64,000 bases of DNA from positions 1 through 64,000 of the IMG/VR virus record IMGVR_UViG_3300042392_000853. One strand, 5' to 3'. The translations under genes were made by a program, and so were the position numbers. The notes beneath the pieces are model-generated. The model had not been told where the DNA came from. It searched no databases and saw nothing but the letters and a program-made list of their open reading frames with translations. This DNA is from a virus. Position 1 is the stretch's first letter, and every line of letters begins with the position of its first letter. Positions 14,137 to 21,617 of the stretch are shown here, piece after piece.

Positions 14137-15051
14137 ATGGCTAATCCCATGAGGTCAACCGACTTCCGCTCCATCGTCGAACCGATCATGAATGAATCGT
14201 TTGACGGCGTGTACAACCAGCGCGCTGACGAGTGGAAGCAGGTCTTCAAGGAGTTCCAAGGCACCCAGCGGAACTACCACGAGGAAGTGATGCTGTACGG
14301 TATGGGCGCCGCGCCGGAACTCCCGGACGGCATGGCCGTCACCTACCAGTCGGGTGGCGTGCTGTTCCTCCAGCGGTATATCTACCGGGTCTACGGTCTG
14401 GCCTTCGCGCTGACCAAGGTCCTGGTCGAGGACGGCGATCACATCCGCGTCGGGCAGACCTACTCCAAGCACCTCGCCCAGTCTCTGGTCGAGACCAAGG
14501 AGACCCTCGGCGCCAACGTCGTGAACCGTGCCTTCAACGCCGCGTTCCCGGGCGGTGACGGCGTGGCGCTCATCAGCGCTAACCACCCCATCGTCAACGG
14601 CACCTTCTCCAACCAACTGAACACCGCTGCGGCGCTGTCTCAGACCTCGCTGGAGCAGATGCTCATTCAGATCCGCAACGCCGTGGACAACAACAACAAG
14701 CGCATCCGTCTGACGCCGAAGAAGCTGGTGATCGGTCCATCCAACACCTTCCAAGCCGAAGTGCTGCTCAACTCCGCGCTCCGCGCCGGCACGGCCAACA
14801 ACGACATCAACCCCGTCAAGTCGATGGGTATGCTGTCCGAGGGTCAGGCCAACCTCGCTCGTATCACCTCGACCACCGCTTGGTGGATCCAGACCGATGC
14901 GCCCGAGGGGCTGAAGCTGGCCAAGCGTCGCGGCCTTGAGAAGTCCATGGAAGGTGACTTTGAAACCGACTCCATGCGCTACAAGGCAACAGAACGCTAC
15001 GCGTTCGGGTGGTCTGACCCCCGTGGTCTCTACGGCACCGCCGGCATCTAA
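14137..15051 (+). CDS. Major capsid protein
   Basis: 304-aa shell subunit preceded by AAGGAGG. Diagnostic segments include NESFDGVYNQRADEWKQVF near the N-terminus, YRVYGLAFALTKVLVEDG, the LISANHPIVNGTFSNQL loop, RIRLTPKKLVIGP, TANNDINPVKSMGM, and the C-terminal RYKATERYAFGWSDPRGLYG. These are shared by a family of HK97-fold capsid proteins in podoviruses. A strong hairpin follows at 15058, consistent with a highly expressed transcript end. Confidence 0.85.
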   Translation: MANPMRSTDFRSIVEPIMNESFDGVYNQRADEWKQVFKEFQGTQRNYHEEVMLYGMGAAPELPDGMAVTYQSGGVLFLQRYIYRVYGLAFALTKVLVEDGDHIRVGQTYSKHLAQSLVETKETLGANVVNRAFNAAFPGGDGVALISANHPIVNGTFSNQLNTAAALSQTSLEQMLIQIRNAVDNNNKRIRLTPKKLVIGPSNTFQAEVLLNSALRAGTANNDINPVKSMGMLSEGQANLARITSTTAWWIQTDAPEGLKLAKRRGLEKSMEGDFETDSMRYKATERYAFGWSDPRGLYGTAGI

Positions 15052-15057
15052 GGGATT

Positions 15058-15081
15058 GAGGCCGGGAGCAATCCCGGCCTC
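15058..15081 (+). terminator. GCAA-loop hairpin after the capsid gene
   Basis: GAGGCCGGGA (15058-15067), GCAA loop, TCCCGGCCTC (15072-15081): a perfect 10-bp stem without a T-run. It may be a partial terminator or a 3' stabiliser that raises capsid mRNA relative to downstream genes. The core is identical to the terminator at 4112. Confidence 0.6.
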
Positions 15082-15118
15082 TACCCTGTAGCCTTGTAAC
15101 CCCTCGGAGACTCGCCAA

Positions 15119-15559
15119 ATGGCTCAAACTCACAACAACGGCCCTCTGGCTTCCGGCGACAAGCTGCCCGGTACGCCCGGCGGCAACAACATCGGGCTGG
15201 CGGTTCTGTCGCAGACCTTCCTGATCGACTTCGACGCGACCTTGGTGCAGACCCGTTCTGTTCTGCTCCCGGTCAACAGCCAGATTGTCAACATTTTCTG
15301 CGACGTGCTGACCGCCTACAACAGCGCCACTTCGGCGACGCTGACTGTGGGTACCGCTGCGGCGGGCACCCAGTACGCCTCGGGCGTCAACGCCAAAACC
15401 GCTGGCCGGACCACCCCGACCTTCACGGCGGCGCAACTGGCCGCGATGGACGACACCGGGACGAACGAAGGCGTGTTCGCCACCGTGACCTCTGTCGGTC
15501 AGCCGACTGCCGGTCAGGTCCGCGTGACCGTCAACTACGTCCAGACCACGGGCATCTAA
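15119..15559 (+). CDS. Hypothetical virion protein, 146 aa
   Basis: Follows the capsid gene. A Gly/Thr/Ala-rich, beta-strand-rich sequence with a clear SVLLPVNSQIVNIFCDVLTA strand pair and a VRVTVNYVQTTGI C-terminal strand. Proteins of this type are usually head or tail decoration components. No catalytic residues. Its own start has CTCGGAGA upstream. Confidence 0.55.
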   Translation: MAQTHNNGPLASGDKLPGTPGGNNIGLAVLSQTFLIDFDATLVQTRSVLLPVNSQIVNIFCDVLTAYNSATSATLTVGTAAAGTQYASGVNAKTAGRTTPTFTAAQLAAMDDTGTNEGVFATVTSVGQPTAGQVRVTVNYVQTTGI

Positions 15560-15564
15560 GTTCG

Positions 15565-15588
15565 GGGGCCGGTCTTCGGATCGGCCCT
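15565..15588 (+). terminator. UUCG-tetraloop hairpin
   Basis: GGGCCGGTC (15566-15574), TTCG loop, GATCGGCCC (15579-15587), with one G-T wobble pair and a G-T extension. UUCG loops are unusually stable. It lies in the gap between two virion genes and is followed by TCACCTCTTT, so it may attenuate transcription or protect mRNA ends. Confidence 0.55.
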
Positions 15589-15610
15589 CACCTCTTTCGG
15601 AGACGACACC

Positions 15611-15937
15611 ATGCGTCCAGTGACAATCAGCCAGACCGGCATCGGCAACAGCGCGGTTGTCATTCCGGACTACATGCTCAACCCCTTCAACATCGGGGTT
15701 GCTGTCCGCGTGACGGGCACCGTCACCTACACGGTTGAGCACACGTTCGACGACGTGTTCGCCGCCACATTCAACCCCGCCACGGCCACCTGGTTCGCGC
15801 ACACGACCCTCACTTCTCTTTCGGCGAACGCGGTCAGCAATTACGCCTTCGCCGTCCGGGGGATCCGCGTCACCGTCACCGCCGGTTCCGGCACAGCATC
15901 ACTGACCATCGTCCAGTCGGGCGTGGCGTCTAATTAA
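15611..15937 (+). CDS. Hypothetical virion protein, 108 aa
   Basis: Beta-rich protein (YTVEHTFDDVFAATFNPAT, then GIRVTVTAGSGTASLTIVQSG), similar in style to small decoration or fibre-tip proteins. The pattern of a VEHTFDDV segment followed by a WFAHTTLT segment appears in phage proteins of unknown role. Ribosome site CGGAGACG before ATG 15611. Confidence 0.55.
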   Translation: MRPVTISQTGIGNSAVVIPDYMLNPFNIGVAVRVTGTVTYTVEHTFDDVFAATFNPATATWFAHTTLTSLSANAVSNYAFAVRGIRVTVTAGSGTASLTIVQSGVASN

Positions 15938-15948
15938 AGGACACTGGC

Positions 15949-16533
15949 ATGACCGACACACTCTCTGTTGGCGGCGGCAATACGGACTTCGCCGCGAAGG
16001 TGGCGCTGGCTGCCGAAGGTGGGTCCGCTTTCGTGGGTCGCATTAATCTGCTGCGGCAGGTTGAGGAGGCGGCGGCCAAGGCCAAGCAGGATCTCGGTAT
16101 CGCGGGCGACGCAGCAGTCGTCTTCGAGCAGGCCAACGCCAAGCTGGCCGAAGCCAAGGAGCGGGTCGCCAAGGCCAAGGCGGAAGCCGAGGCCGTCTTG
16201 GTCAAAGCCAAAAGCGCTGCCGACGACACATCGGAGAAAGCGAACGCCACGCTCGCTGAAGCGGAGAAGACCCTTAAAGCAGCCACGGCTGAAGCCAAGG
16301 CTGTGCGAAGCGAGGCGGACAAGGCGCTTAAGGCCGCCCAAGCCGAGGCTCTGGAGATGGTTCGGTCGGCCAAGGCCCAAGTGGGGGACATACAGCAAGC
16401 GTCTGCCGGCGCGCAGGCGGCGCTTTCCAGCGCCCTTGACCGCAAGGCCAAAGCCGAGGCGTCCGCCGCAGTTCTGGAGGGCGCCGCTCGCGACTTTTTG
16501 ACTGCAATCAGGGGTGCCACCGATGCCGGTTAA
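15949..16533 (+). CDS. Coiled-coil virion protein, 194 aa
   Basis: Almost entirely Ala/Lys/Glu-rich from residue 35 to 170 with regular heptad character (AKAEAEAVLVKAKSAADD, TLAEAEKTLKAATAEAKAV), predicting a long alpha-helical rod. The N-terminus (VGGGNTDFAAKVALAAEG) is a short cap. It could be a fibre shaft or a scaffold-like factor. It overlaps the next gene by 11 bases. Confidence 0.55.
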   Translation: MTDTLSVGGGNTDFAAKVALAAEGGSAFVGRINLLRQVEEAAAKAKQDLGIAGDAAVVFEQANAKLAEAKERVAKAKAEAEAVLVKAKSAADDTSEKANATLAEAEKTLKAATAEAKAVRSEADKALKAAQAEALEMVRSAKAQVGDIQQASAGAQAALSSALDRKAKAEASAAVLEGAARDFLTAIRGATDAG

Positions 16534-16897
16534 CTACAACACCAACGTCAAGAACAGCCGCATGACGGATGTCCGCGACGCTATTGATGCGGGTTCGGGT
16601 CCCGGCACGTTGGAAATCTGCACGTCTGGCTACGCGACTGTGCTGTCGACGATCACGTTGTCCGACCCGTGCGGCACAATTTCCGGCGGCGTGTTGACGT
16701 TCAGTGGGACGCCGATAAGCGCTACCGCGTCTGCCAACGGCACGGCGGCGCTGGCGCGGTTCAAGGACTCCACCGGCACTGTGGTCGCGGACGGCCTGAC
16801 GGTCGGCACCAGCGGCCAGAATGTCACCGTCAGCACCACGACGTTCACTTCTGGCCAAAATGTTGACATGACCTCTGCCACGCTAACGCACGGGTAA
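16523..16897 (+). CDS. Hypothetical virion protein, 124 aa
   Basis: ATG at 16523 with AGGGGTG upstream (an alternative ATG lies at 16514). Thr/Ser/Gly-rich beta protein with MPVNYNTNVKNSRMTDVRDAID at the N-terminus and ISATASANGTAALARFKDS in the middle, a pattern common in phage structural proteins of unknown role. No enzymatic motif. Confidence 0.55.
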   Translation: MPVNYNTNVKNSRMTDVRDAIDAGSGPGTLEICTSGYATVLSTITLSDPCGTISGGVLTFSGTPISATASANGTAALARFKDSTGTVVADGLTVGTSGQNVTVSTTTFTSGQNVDMTSATLTHG

Positions 16898-16902
16898 GGC
16901 AC

Positions 16903-16986
16903 ATGGCTGACAACGTAGGCTACACACCCGGCTCAGGTGAGCGTGACCGCCTTCACCCTGAACGCCGGCGGGGCGTGAGGCCATGA
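16903..16986 (+). pseudogene. Remnant start of a phage structural gene, 27 codons
   Basis: ATG at 16903 opens a 27-codon frame beginning MADNVGYTPGSG, the usual first residues of a common phage structural protein family. The rest (GERDRLHPERRRGVRP) is unrelated, and the frame stops after 27 codons. It overlaps the next ATG (ATGA at 16983). I read it as a truncated gene whose start survives as a translational leader for the downstream gene. Confidence 0.45.
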
Positions 16987-17423
16987 GCCTGGCCGAACGT
17001 GTCGCCGCCGCCGATCTCGCCGGTCTTCCAGACTGGCGGGTCGCCGAGCTGCTGAATATCCCTGACCCCAGCCTTCCGGAGGTTGTCACCCTGGAGCAGA
17101 CCCTTCTGGGGCCGGCGGGCATTATGGTCGCCCTCGGCCCCGAGGCCGGGGCGCGGGTTCTTAACGCCATCGAAGCGGGCGCGGTGCAAGACGCGATGCT
17201 GCGCTGGGTCTTCTACATTCTGAAGGACGGCGGGGTCGATATGGCTCACGCCTTTGTCCGCGCCGGGCTCGACGACCTGGCGGCGGCGACGGTCATCACC
17301 GCCACCGACGCGCAGATTCTGAAGGCTAGCGCCGAGCGCCGCCGGTTCCCGTCTTGGGCGGAGCATAACCAAATCGAGGTGACGGCCCGGTCGGTGGGAC
17401 TGGCCCGGGGAGCAGTGGGGTAG
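16983..17423 (+). CDS. Hypothetical protein, 146 aa
   Basis: Soluble helical protein (SLAERVAAADLAGLPDWRVAELLN, then DAMLRWVFYILKDGGVDM) whose start overlaps the remnant gene at 16903. It is reminiscent of small phage proteins encoded between capsid and fibre genes, possibly tail-assembly factors. No family assigned. Confidence 0.55.
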   Translation: MSLAERVAAADLAGLPDWRVAELLNIPDPSLPEVVTLEQTLLGPAGIMVALGPEAGARVLNAIEAGAVQDAMLRWVFYILKDGGVDMAHAFVRAGLDDLAAATVITATDAQILKASAERRRFPSWAEHNQIEVTARSVGLARGAVG

Positions 17424-17426
17424 ATC

Positions 17427-17840
17427 ATGGCTGTCGCAAAATGGGCAACCCCAAGTGCCCGCTCTTCAAACTTTGCTGGCACGACGCTCAACTCTCTGGC
17501 CAATGCCGGGGAGTCCTCCGTCGTCACCTACGACAACAGCACGAACCGGGACCTTTACGGCCTGGTGACCATCAAGCTCGGCTCCATCACCCCGGCGACC
17601 GGCGGATCGATCACGGTCCGGGTCACCCTGAACGATGGCACGGACACAGCGGACAGGGCCGGAGGCGACCTCTATGTGGTCCCCCTGGTCGCGGGCGCCG
17701 GGGCCAAGGTGGCGGTCCTCAACATGGTCCGCCTCTACCCGTACGCGATGCGGTTCTCCCTTGTGAATAACGCTGGGGTGACCTTGGCGGCTTCGGGAAA
17801 TGAACTCTACGTCCGTCCTTGGAACGAGGACGTCGCCTGA
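17427..17840 (+). CDS. Hypothetical virion protein, 137 aa
   Basis: Beta-rich protein with a VAKWATPSARSSNFAGTTLNSLANAG opening and a SITVRVTLNDG strand pair, as in phage fibre or receptor-associated proteins. Its stop overlaps the ATG of the lectin-like gene (TGATG at 17838-17842), so the two are coupled and may interact. Confidence 0.55.
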   Translation: MAVAKWATPSARSSNFAGTTLNSLANAGESSVVTYDNSTNRDLYGLVTIKLGSITPATGGSITVRVTLNDGTDTADRAGGDLYVVPLVAGAGAKVAVLNMVRLYPYAMRFSLVNNAGVTLAASGNELYVRPWNEDVA

Positions 17841-18646
17841 TGGCCCGAGGCGTCTCGCCTGTCGATGAGGCGCGGCTTCAGGCGCGGCTCTGGACGCCAG
17901 CGCTAGTGCTTCCAGCGGTGTGGCTGGACGCCGCCGATCTAAGCACGATCACCATTGCCACGGGTGTCAGCGAGTGGCGCGACAAGAGCGGGAATGGTCG
18001 CCACATGACGGCTCCTGGTACTCAACCAGCATTGGCCGCAAACTCGCTAAACGGGTTGAACACCATTGCGTTTGACAACAGAACCACCACACAGACGCTC
18101 ACGAATGCCTACAGTTACAGCGGCACGGATATCACGCTCGTGTCTCTAGCTTATTCATTAAGAGGCACTGTACGGACATATTACACACGGCTTTGGTCGA
18201 TGAATGCCACTGGTCAACAAGACTACAATAACAACAGCGGCTTTATCATGGTTTATGGCGTTGGCACAGCACTTGACAATGTGGCGACGTTACGAAATAA
18301 CTCTATTCTAGCCCAATCGACAATAAATAGCAATGCGCAATGGGCATTTCACGTTGGGACAAAATCGGGAGGAAGCGGCACGTTTTCAACGAACGGCGAA
18401 GCAAGGGTTAGTGGCTCAACATCGAACTCCGCACTAGGTTTTAACGTCATCAGAATCGGAAATGACGTGGGGGGTGTAGATTCGGGTTTGTTCGGTAATG
18501 TTGCCGAAGCGATGATATTTTCTTATGCGCTTAACTTATCGCAGCAGCAAACAATTGAGGGCTATCTTGCCCATAAGTGGGGCCTGACTGCCAATCTGCC
18601 CGCCGCGCACCCGTTTAAGAACCGCCCGCCGCTGATCGGAGACTAA
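17840..18646 (+). CDS. LamG/concanavalin-like virion protein
   Basis: 268 aa. The fold signature is that of laminin-G/concanavalin-like domains: VWLDAADLSTITIATGVSEWRDKSGNGRHMT at the N-terminus, a jelly-roll middle, and GNVAEAMIFSYALNLSQQQTIEGYLAHKWGL at the end. Such domains bind glycans, so it is probably a receptor-binding or decoration protein. DNA from about 18020 to 18560 is clearly richer in A+T than its neighbours, which suggests recent acquisition of the domain. Confidence 0.7.
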   Translation: MARGVSPVDEARLQARLWTPALVLPAVWLDAADLSTITIATGVSEWRDKSGNGRHMTAPGTQPALAANSLNGLNTIAFDNRTTTQTLTNAYSYSGTDITLVSLAYSLRGTVRTYYTRLWSMNATGQQDYNNNSGFIMVYGVGTALDNVATLRNNSILAQSTINSNAQWAFHVGTKSGGSGTFSTNGEARVSGSTSNSALGFNVIRIGNDVGGVDSGLFGNVAEAMIFSYALNLSQQQTIEGYLAHKWGLTANLPAAHPFKNRPPLIGD

Positions 18647-18650
18647 GCTC

Positions 18651-19343
18651 ATGGCCCTGCGGATTCGCGTCCCGGCTTTGTCCGCCGGGGCTCCTGGCGG
18701 GGCGATTACCGGCTCTCTGGCGGTCACGGAGGCGCAGGACGTCGCTGCGCTCAGCGTCACCGTCATCAACCCGATTAGCATTTCGCTGGCCGCCACCGAG
18801 GCGCAAGACGTCGCGGCGCTTAGCGTCACCGTCACCAATCCGATCAGCGTTTCTCTGGCCGCCACCGAGGCGCAAGACGTCGCGGCGCTTAGTGTATCGG
18901 TGCGCAACACCGTATCGCTGGCTGCTACCGAGGCGCAGGACGTCGCGGCGATTGACGTAAGCGTCAGTGGTGCGACCGTCACCGTCGCCCTAGACGCCAC
19001 CGAGGCGCAGGACGTCGCTGCGATAGGCGTGACCGTTAGCAGCACGACTGTAACTGTCGCGCTGGCTGCTACCGAGGCGCAGGACATCTCCGCGGTCAAC
19101 GTGTTGGTGCGCAACGTCGTCGCGCTGGCCGCCGCAGAAGCGCAAGACATCGCCGCGATCAGCGCGGTGGTGCGCAACGTCGTCACGCTGGCCGCCACCG
19201 AGGCGCAGGACATCACCGCTATCTTCATTGATTCGGGGCCGGGACCCTCTGAGCAATTTACGGTGAGCGGCCCCTATGTTACAGATACCTTCACCACAAC
19301 CACCCTGTCGTACCCCTACGACATCAAGAGGCGCACGGCCTGA
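18651..19343 (+). CDS. Tandem-repeat virion protein
   Basis: 230 aa made of eight repeats of about 18-23 residues, each starting [TA]EAQD[VI]AA followed by a beta-strand pair (for example ALSVTVTNPISVSLAA). The regular two-strand units suggest a beta-solenoid or fibre shaft. The C-terminal 40 residues (SEQFTVSGPYVTDTF onward) are not repeated and could be a cap or trimerisation tip. No enzymatic motif. Confidence 0.65.
   Translation: MALRIRVPALSAGAPGGAITGSLAVTEAQDVAALSVTVINPISISLAATEAQDVAALSVTVTNPISVSLAATEAQDVAALSVSVRNTVSLAATEAQDVAAIDVSVSGATVTVALDATEAQDVAAIGVTVSSTTVTVALAATEAQDISAVNVLVRNVVALAAAEAQDIAAISAVVRNVVTLAATEAQDITAIFIDSGPGPSEQFTVSGPYVTDTFTTTTLSYPYDIKRRTA
18718..19230 (+). repeat. Intragenic tandem repeats
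   Basis: Eight copies of a unit containing GAGGCGCAGGACGTC or close variants, spaced 54-69 bases. They encode the EAQDVAA motif. Copy number is likely to vary between isolates by slippage or recombination. Confidence 0.7.
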
Positions 19344-19344
19344 C

Positions 19345-19668
19345 ATGTACGACCTGTCACTCAGAGAGCAGACAGAGCGGGCTAGAGCCGCCATTCAAGA
19401 AGCCTTGGGCCTGTTCAACGGAGCGCAAGTTGCGCCGCCCGGACAGCCTCCCCGCCCGCCTGTTCCCTCCGCAGGTGCGCTCCCGTCTCCCGCCGCTCCT
19501 TCGGGACCGGGAGCCGCGGGGCCGCCGGGTCAGGCCCAAGGCACCCCGTTCGCCGGCGCCGCGTCGAACCCCGCCCTGCGCCAGCAGCAGGGCGCCATGG
19601 GCTCTCTGGAAGCCGCCATGCGCCAACCCCTCGTCCGCTCCGGCGGCCCACTCATGCCGGATTTCTGA
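19345..19668 (+). CDS. Pro/Gly-rich hypothetical protein, 107 aa
   Basis: ATG at 19345. An N-terminal helix (LSLREQTERARAAIQEALGLF) followed by a low-complexity Pro/Gly/Ala stretch, probably disordered, and a short C-terminal motif (RQPLVRSGGPLMPDF). Similar proteins occur in virion modules of podoviruses, but I know no function. Confidence 0.55.
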   Translation: MYDLSLREQTERARAAIQEALGLFNGAQVAPPGQPPRPPVPSAGALPSPAAPSGPGAAGPPGQAQGTPFAGAASNPALRQQQGAMGSLEAAMRQPLVRSGGPLMPDF

Positions 19669-19670
19669 CG

Positions 19671-19976
19671 GTGAAGGGCTACACGGACACCACGCGCACG
19701 GTCTACATGTCGGAGGGCGGCAAGGCCAAGTCCCCGGCTTGGACCCGCAAAGCAGGGCAGGATCCGGACGGTGGTTTGAACGCCAAGGGCCGCGCCTCCT
19801 ACAACCGCGCCAATCCCGGAAAGCCGGGCCTGAAGCGCCCCCAGCCGGAGGGCGGCCCGCGCCGCGACAGCTTCTGCGCCCGGATGAAGGGCATGAAGGC
19901 GAAGCTGACCAGCGCCGAAACCGCTCGTGACCCCAACAGCCGCATCAACAAATCCCTGCGCGCTTGGAACTGCTAA
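19671..19976 (+). CDS. DUF6321-type protein, 101 aa
   Basis: GTG start at 19671. The core SPAWTRKAGQDPDGGLNAKGRASYNRANPG and RRDSFCARMKGM match the DUF6321 family, small basic phage proteins encoded in structural modules. The first residues (MKGYTDTTRTVYMSE) closely resemble those of the next gene (MKGYKNSTKTVYETE), so the two share a leader segment. Function unknown; the basic charge would allow DNA binding inside the capsid. Confidence 0.65.
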   Translation: MKGYTDTTRTVYMSEGGKAKSPAWTRKAGQDPDGGLNAKGRASYNRANPGKPGLKRPQPEGGPRRDSFCARMKGMKAKLTSAETARDPNSRINKSLRAWNC

Positions 19977-19991
19977 CCGAGGACTCGACCC

Positions 19992-20243
19992 ATGAAGGGC
20001 TACAAGAACAGCACCAAGACGGTCTACGAGACCGAGGAATCCGCCAACTACGCCAAGGGCGGCATGGCCAAGGTCGGCAAGGTCATGGGCGAGTTCAAGC
20101 GCGGCACGCTGCACAGCGGCTCGAAGAAGGGGCCGGAAGTCACCAACCGCAAGCAGGCTATCGCCATCGGCCTGAGCGAGGCCCGCAAGGCTGGCGCCAA
20201 GGTGCCGGCTAAAATGCGCAACGGGGGCAAGGTCGGTTGCTAG
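19992..20243 (+). CDS. DUF6496-type protein, 83 aa
   Basis: Matches the DUF6496 pattern: VGKVMGEFKRGTLHSG, then KKGPEVTNRKQAIAIGLSEARKAG. Small basic protein common in phages and some bacteria, function unknown. It shares its N-terminal MKGY..T.TVY.. segment with the preceding gene. The end of the gene carries the -35-like TTGCTA of the candidate promoter at 20237. Confidence 0.65.
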   Translation: MKGYKNSTKTVYETEESANYAKGGMAKVGKVMGEFKRGTLHSGSKKGPEVTNRKQAIAIGLSEARKAGAKVPAKMRNGGKVGC

Positions 20244-20265
20244 ACCGGCCCTAGTCCTATACAAT
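20237..20265 (+). promoter_or_regulatory. Candidate promoter before the 20323 gene
   Basis: TTGCTA (20237-20242), 17-base spacer, TACAAT (20260-20265). It sits in the only gap of size (20244-20322) in this part of the virion operon and could give a secondary late transcript for tail genes. Confidence 0.4.
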
Positions 20266-20322
20266 CGCACCAGACAGGTCTGCTGTGACTAGCGGACTGC
20301 TGACCCCAACAGCGGACCTGCC

Positions 20323-21309
20323 ATGGCCTACTCCGGCACAATCTCGCAGACGGTGTTCGATACCCGACGGGTGATCGACAACGCCTTCCGGCGCGCGAAG
20401 ATGCTGCCCGAGACCGTGTCCGGCGAGCAGATCGACATCGCTCGCGACCAGCTTTACCTGCTGACCTCCAACCTCGCCAATCGCGGCGTGCCGCTGTGGT
20501 GCGTTGAGAAGATCATCGTGCCGCTCTACGAGGGCGTTGGCGACGTCACCCTGCCCGCAGGCACTGTCGACATCCTCAACGTCAACCTGCGCGTCTTGCA
20601 GGAAGTGACCGGCGTCAACACCGTCACCTCGACCACCTACAGCACATCGTTCGGCACCGACACGCCCGTCACCACCGTCGGGGTGCTGTGGGCCGCAGCC
20701 GCCGTGCCGATCATCTTCGAGCGGTCTACCGACGGCGTGGGGTGGATCACCGTCCAGTCCGAGACGCCGTCCGCCTCTGCTGGCCAGTGGACGTGGTTCG
20801 ACGTCTCGCAGATCATCTCCGCGCCCTACTTCCGGGTGCGCGCCACGAGCGGCACGCTGTCCTACAGCCAGGTCTACTTCGGCAACAACCCGACGGAAAT
20901 CCCGTTCGGCAGGCTGAACAAGGACGACTACACCAACCTGCCCAACAAGGCGTTCAAGTCGCTCCGCCCCCTGCAATACTGGTTCGACCGGCAGGTCCCC
21001 GCGCCCGTCATGCACCTGTGGCCGGTGCCCGCCGCCGGCTCCACCGTCTACCAGATCGTCGCGTGGCGCCACCGGCACATCATGGACGTCGGCACGATGA
21101 CGCAGGACGTTGAGGTCCCGCAGCGGTGGCTCGACGCCGTAATCTCCATGCTGGCCGCCAAGCTGGCGTCGGAGATCCCCGAAGTGCCCGCCGACATGAT
21201 CCCGCTGCTCGACGCCAAGGCCACGCAGGCTGAACTCGAAGCGTGGGGTGAGGAGCGGGACAACTCGCCCATCCGCTGGGCGCCCAACATCAGCGCCTAT
21301 ACGAGGTAA
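20323..21309 (+). CDS. Tail adaptor/neck-like protein, 328 aa
   Basis: N-terminal region (FDTRRVIDNAFRRAKMLPETVSGEQIDIARDQLYLLTSNLANRG) is the helical bundle of a family of podoviral head-to-tail adaptors resembling P22 gp4. An inserted beta domain (about 95-195) interrupts it. The C-terminal helix (ASEIPEVPADMIPLLDAKATQAE) returns to the adaptor fold. It probably joins the portal ring. Assignment is by family resemblance only. Confidence 0.6.
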   Translation: MAYSGTISQTVFDTRRVIDNAFRRAKMLPETVSGEQIDIARDQLYLLTSNLANRGVPLWCVEKIIVPLYEGVGDVTLPAGTVDILNVNLRVLQEVTGVNTVTSTTYSTSFGTDTPVTTVGVLWAAAAVPIIFERSTDGVGWITVQSETPSASAGQWTWFDVSQIISAPYFRVRATSGTLSYSQVYFGNNPTEIPFGRLNKDDYTNLPNKAFKSLRPLQYWFDRQVPAPVMHLWPVPAAGSTVYQIVAWRHRHIMDVGTMTQDVEVPQRWLDAVISMLAAKLASEIPEVPADMIPLLDAKATQAELEAWGEERDNSPIRWAPNISAYTR

Positions 21310-21314
21310 GTCCG

Positions 21315-21617
21315 ATGCCGCTTTACCTTGACACCCGTGGCCGCTCGACCCTTGGAATCGGCCTGTGCGCCCGGTGCAGCCGCAAGTTCTCGCTGGACGA
21401 CCTGCACTCCGACCCGAACTTCCCGGGCCTGATGGTCTGCAAGGACGACCTCGACGAGTTCGACCCCTACCGGCTTCCGGCTCGCCAGACCGAGGACATC
21501 ACGCTGCGCTTCGTGCGGCCCGACGAGAGCATCGCCACGGACCCCGCAGGCGTGATTCTGGAGAACGGCGACTACTTCCTCGTCACCGAGGACTTTGAGG
21601 AGTTCCTGCTGCCGTGA
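21315..21617 (+). CDS. Cys-rich hypothetical virion-module protein, 100 aa
   Basis: Contains a likely zinc-binding knuckle (LCARC at 17-21, later VCKDDLDEFDPYRLPAR) followed by two beta segments. This protein type regularly follows the adaptor gene in podoviruses. Its stop overlaps the GTG of the next gene (GTGA at 21614). Function unknown. Confidence 0.6.
   Translation: MPLYLDTRGRSTLGIGLCARCSRKFSLDDLHSDPNFPGLMVCKDDLDEFDPYRLPARQTEDITLRFVRPDESIATDPAGVILENGDYFLVTEDFEEFLLP

Noticed and set aside
18718-19230. CRISPR-like repeats
   Set aside because: The repeats are in frame inside one gene, imperfect and of variable spacing; they encode protein repeats.
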